Origin: CAG-826 sp964546565
GTDB lineage: Bacteria > Bacillota_I > Bacilli_A > RFN20 > CAG-826
Direction of reading: 5' to 3'
DNA length: 6,978 nucleotides
NCBI GenBank assembly: GCA_964546565.1
Contig: CAZJKC010000064.1
Span: forward strand, 1-6,978
This document shows positions 6,191 to 6,978 of this stretch, piece by piece. Numbering within the stretch: the first letter of the stretch is position 1; every line of letters starts with the position of its first letter. The position numbers and the translations under genes are program-made. The notes beneath the pieces are model-generated. The model ran no database searches. It saw nothing but the letters and a program-made list of their open reading frames with translations, and was not told where the DNA came from.

Positions 6191-6978
6191 ATGGCTAATT
6201 TTTTAAATTTAGGAAATGAGAAGTTCGCAAGCATTGTTAATCAAAGAATATTTATTGATAAATCAATGTTGATTAAGTATTGTAATTTAAATATCAAGGA
6301 TTATGATTCCCCTCGTTTTATGTGCGTTACGCGTCCTCGTCGCTTCGGAAAGACCATGGCGTTATCAATGCTTAGAGCGTATTATTCCAAAGGCTGTGAT
6401 TCTAAAGAATTATTTAAAGATTTAAAGATATATCAAGATCCTTCTTTTGAAAAGCATTTAAATAAATATAATGTTATTACTATTGATATGGCTGGTGTTG
6501 GTACATTATTAAAGAATAAAGGTGAAATATTAGATAAGATAACAAGTTTATTAATAACTGATTTAAAGAAAGCATTTCCTAATATTCTTACACAAGAAGA
6601 AACTATTGTTGAAGCTTTAATAACAATTTATTCTGAAACGAAAGAAACCTTCATCTTTTTAATTGATGAATGGGATTATATATATCGGGAGTTTGGATAT
6701 GACACTAATTTATGTAATGCATATACGGATTTCTTAAGAAGCTTATTTAAAAATGAATTATTAGCGGATTGTATTGACTTAGTTTATATGACTGGAATAT
6801 TACCAATTAAAAGATATAATTCTCAATCGGCATTAAATAACTTTACGGAATATAATATGATTGATCCTTTTAATCTAACAGAATTTGTAGGCTTTACGGA
6901 AGAAGAAGTCACATCATTATGTCATCAATATGGAATGGATATTAATGATATGAAACATTGGTATAATGGATATCATTA
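6191..6978 (+). CDS. AAA-ATPase-like protein with predicted PD-(D/E)XK nuclease domain, second copy, 3' truncated by window edge
   Basis: The frame from ATG 6191 is open to the end of the window (262 complete codons). The N-terminus FLNLGNEKFASIVNQRIFID is the usual opening of the AAA-ATPase-like family (PF09820). A degenerate P-loop TRPRRFGKT follows with Lys54; the first Gly of the classical motif is replaced, which is normal for this family. Then come a TIDMAGVG strand near 97-104, Walker B FLIDEWD with Asp159-Glu160, the sensor-like MTGILPIKR near 200, and the WYNGYH signature at the window edge. The nuclease domain is not in view; it is predicted from the near-identical copy that ends at 1136, giving about 526 aa in total. 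The gene has its own extended -10 promoter and strong ribosome binding site, so it is likely expressed alone. ATP-dependent action on DNA is an inference; no member's biological role is clear to me. Confidence 0.92.
   Translation, partial: MANFLNLGNEKFASIVNQRIFIDKSMLIKYCNLNIKDYDSPRFMCVTRPRRFGKTMALSMLRAYYSKGCDSKELFKDLKIYQDPSFEKHLNKYNVITIDMAGVGTLLKNKGEILDKITSLLITDLKKAFPNILTQEETIVEALITIYSETKETFIFLIDEWDYIYREFGYDTNLCNAYTDFLRSLFKNELLADCIDLVYMTGILPIKRYNSQSALNNFTEYNMIDPFNLTEFVGFTEEEVTSLCHQYGMDINDMKHWYNGYH
6636..6978 (+). repeat. Direct repeat with 1-343 (paralogous ATPase genes), right copy
   Basis: Right partner of the repeat at 1-343, same orientation. Two near-identical 343-base blocks 6.6 kb apart could recombine and delete everything between them, including the GH31 gene, and could also confuse short-read assembly. 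Confidence 0.9.

Noticed and set aside
1..6978. Composite transposon made of the two direct ATPase copies
   Set aside because: The repeated genes are not transposases, and no terminal inverted repeats or target duplications were seen around them; paralogous duplication is enough to explain the repeat.
1..6978. CRISPR array, tRNA or riboswitch
   Set aside because: I found no short regularly spaced repeats, no cloverleaf with conserved arms, and no conserved aptamer-like leader before any gene.

Overview
The window looks like a piece of a low-GC, Firmicutes-like bacterial chromosome, possibly from a gut or rumen metagenome. The flanking genes are very AT-rich. Gene 6191 has an AAGGAGG ribosome binding site and an extended -10 promoter, and every readable gene uses the standard code (Trp is TGG; the intact genes end in TAA). 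The lineage is an inference from composition only.

Layout. (1) 1-1136, +: the 3' two thirds of a gene for an AAA-ATPase-like protein with a C-terminal PD-(D/E)XK nuclease domain, followed by a hairpin terminator. (2) About 1212-2277, -: wreckage of an N6-adenine DNA methyltransferase (Eco57I/type IIG-like). It has lost its SAM-binding half, carries a frameshift exactly at the NPPY catalytic motif and a second frame break further on, and is followed by a short methyltransferase-tail-like frame with three in-frame stops. (3) 2278-2624: gene-free AT-rich spacer with a 79-base imperfect palindrome and a perfect 9-bp inverted repeat just upstream of the next gene. (4) 2625-5066, +: an intact GH31 alpha-glycosidase of 813 aa with visibly higher GC and different codon use. 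(5) 5067 to about 5660: sequence of the same richer composition, full of stops and frame changes, probably a decayed gene that began directly at the GH31 stop codon. (6) About 5650-6023, -: a fragment of a transposase, probably IS1634-like, cut at both ends. (7) 6191-6978, +: the 5' half of a second copy of the ATPase/nuclease gene, about 94% identical to the first where they overlap.

Taken together, two members of a duplicated ATPase/nuclease family bracket about 5 kb of accessory DNA that has been inserted, broken and eroded. The only intact metabolic gene is the GH31 enzyme, a cytoplasmic oligosaccharide-cleaving enzyme that probably arrived by transfer with a neighbour that has since decayed. 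I see no tRNA, rRNA, CRISPR array or riboswitch, and no coherent new multi-gene system. The least understood part is the paralogous ATPase/PD-(D/E)XK family itself.
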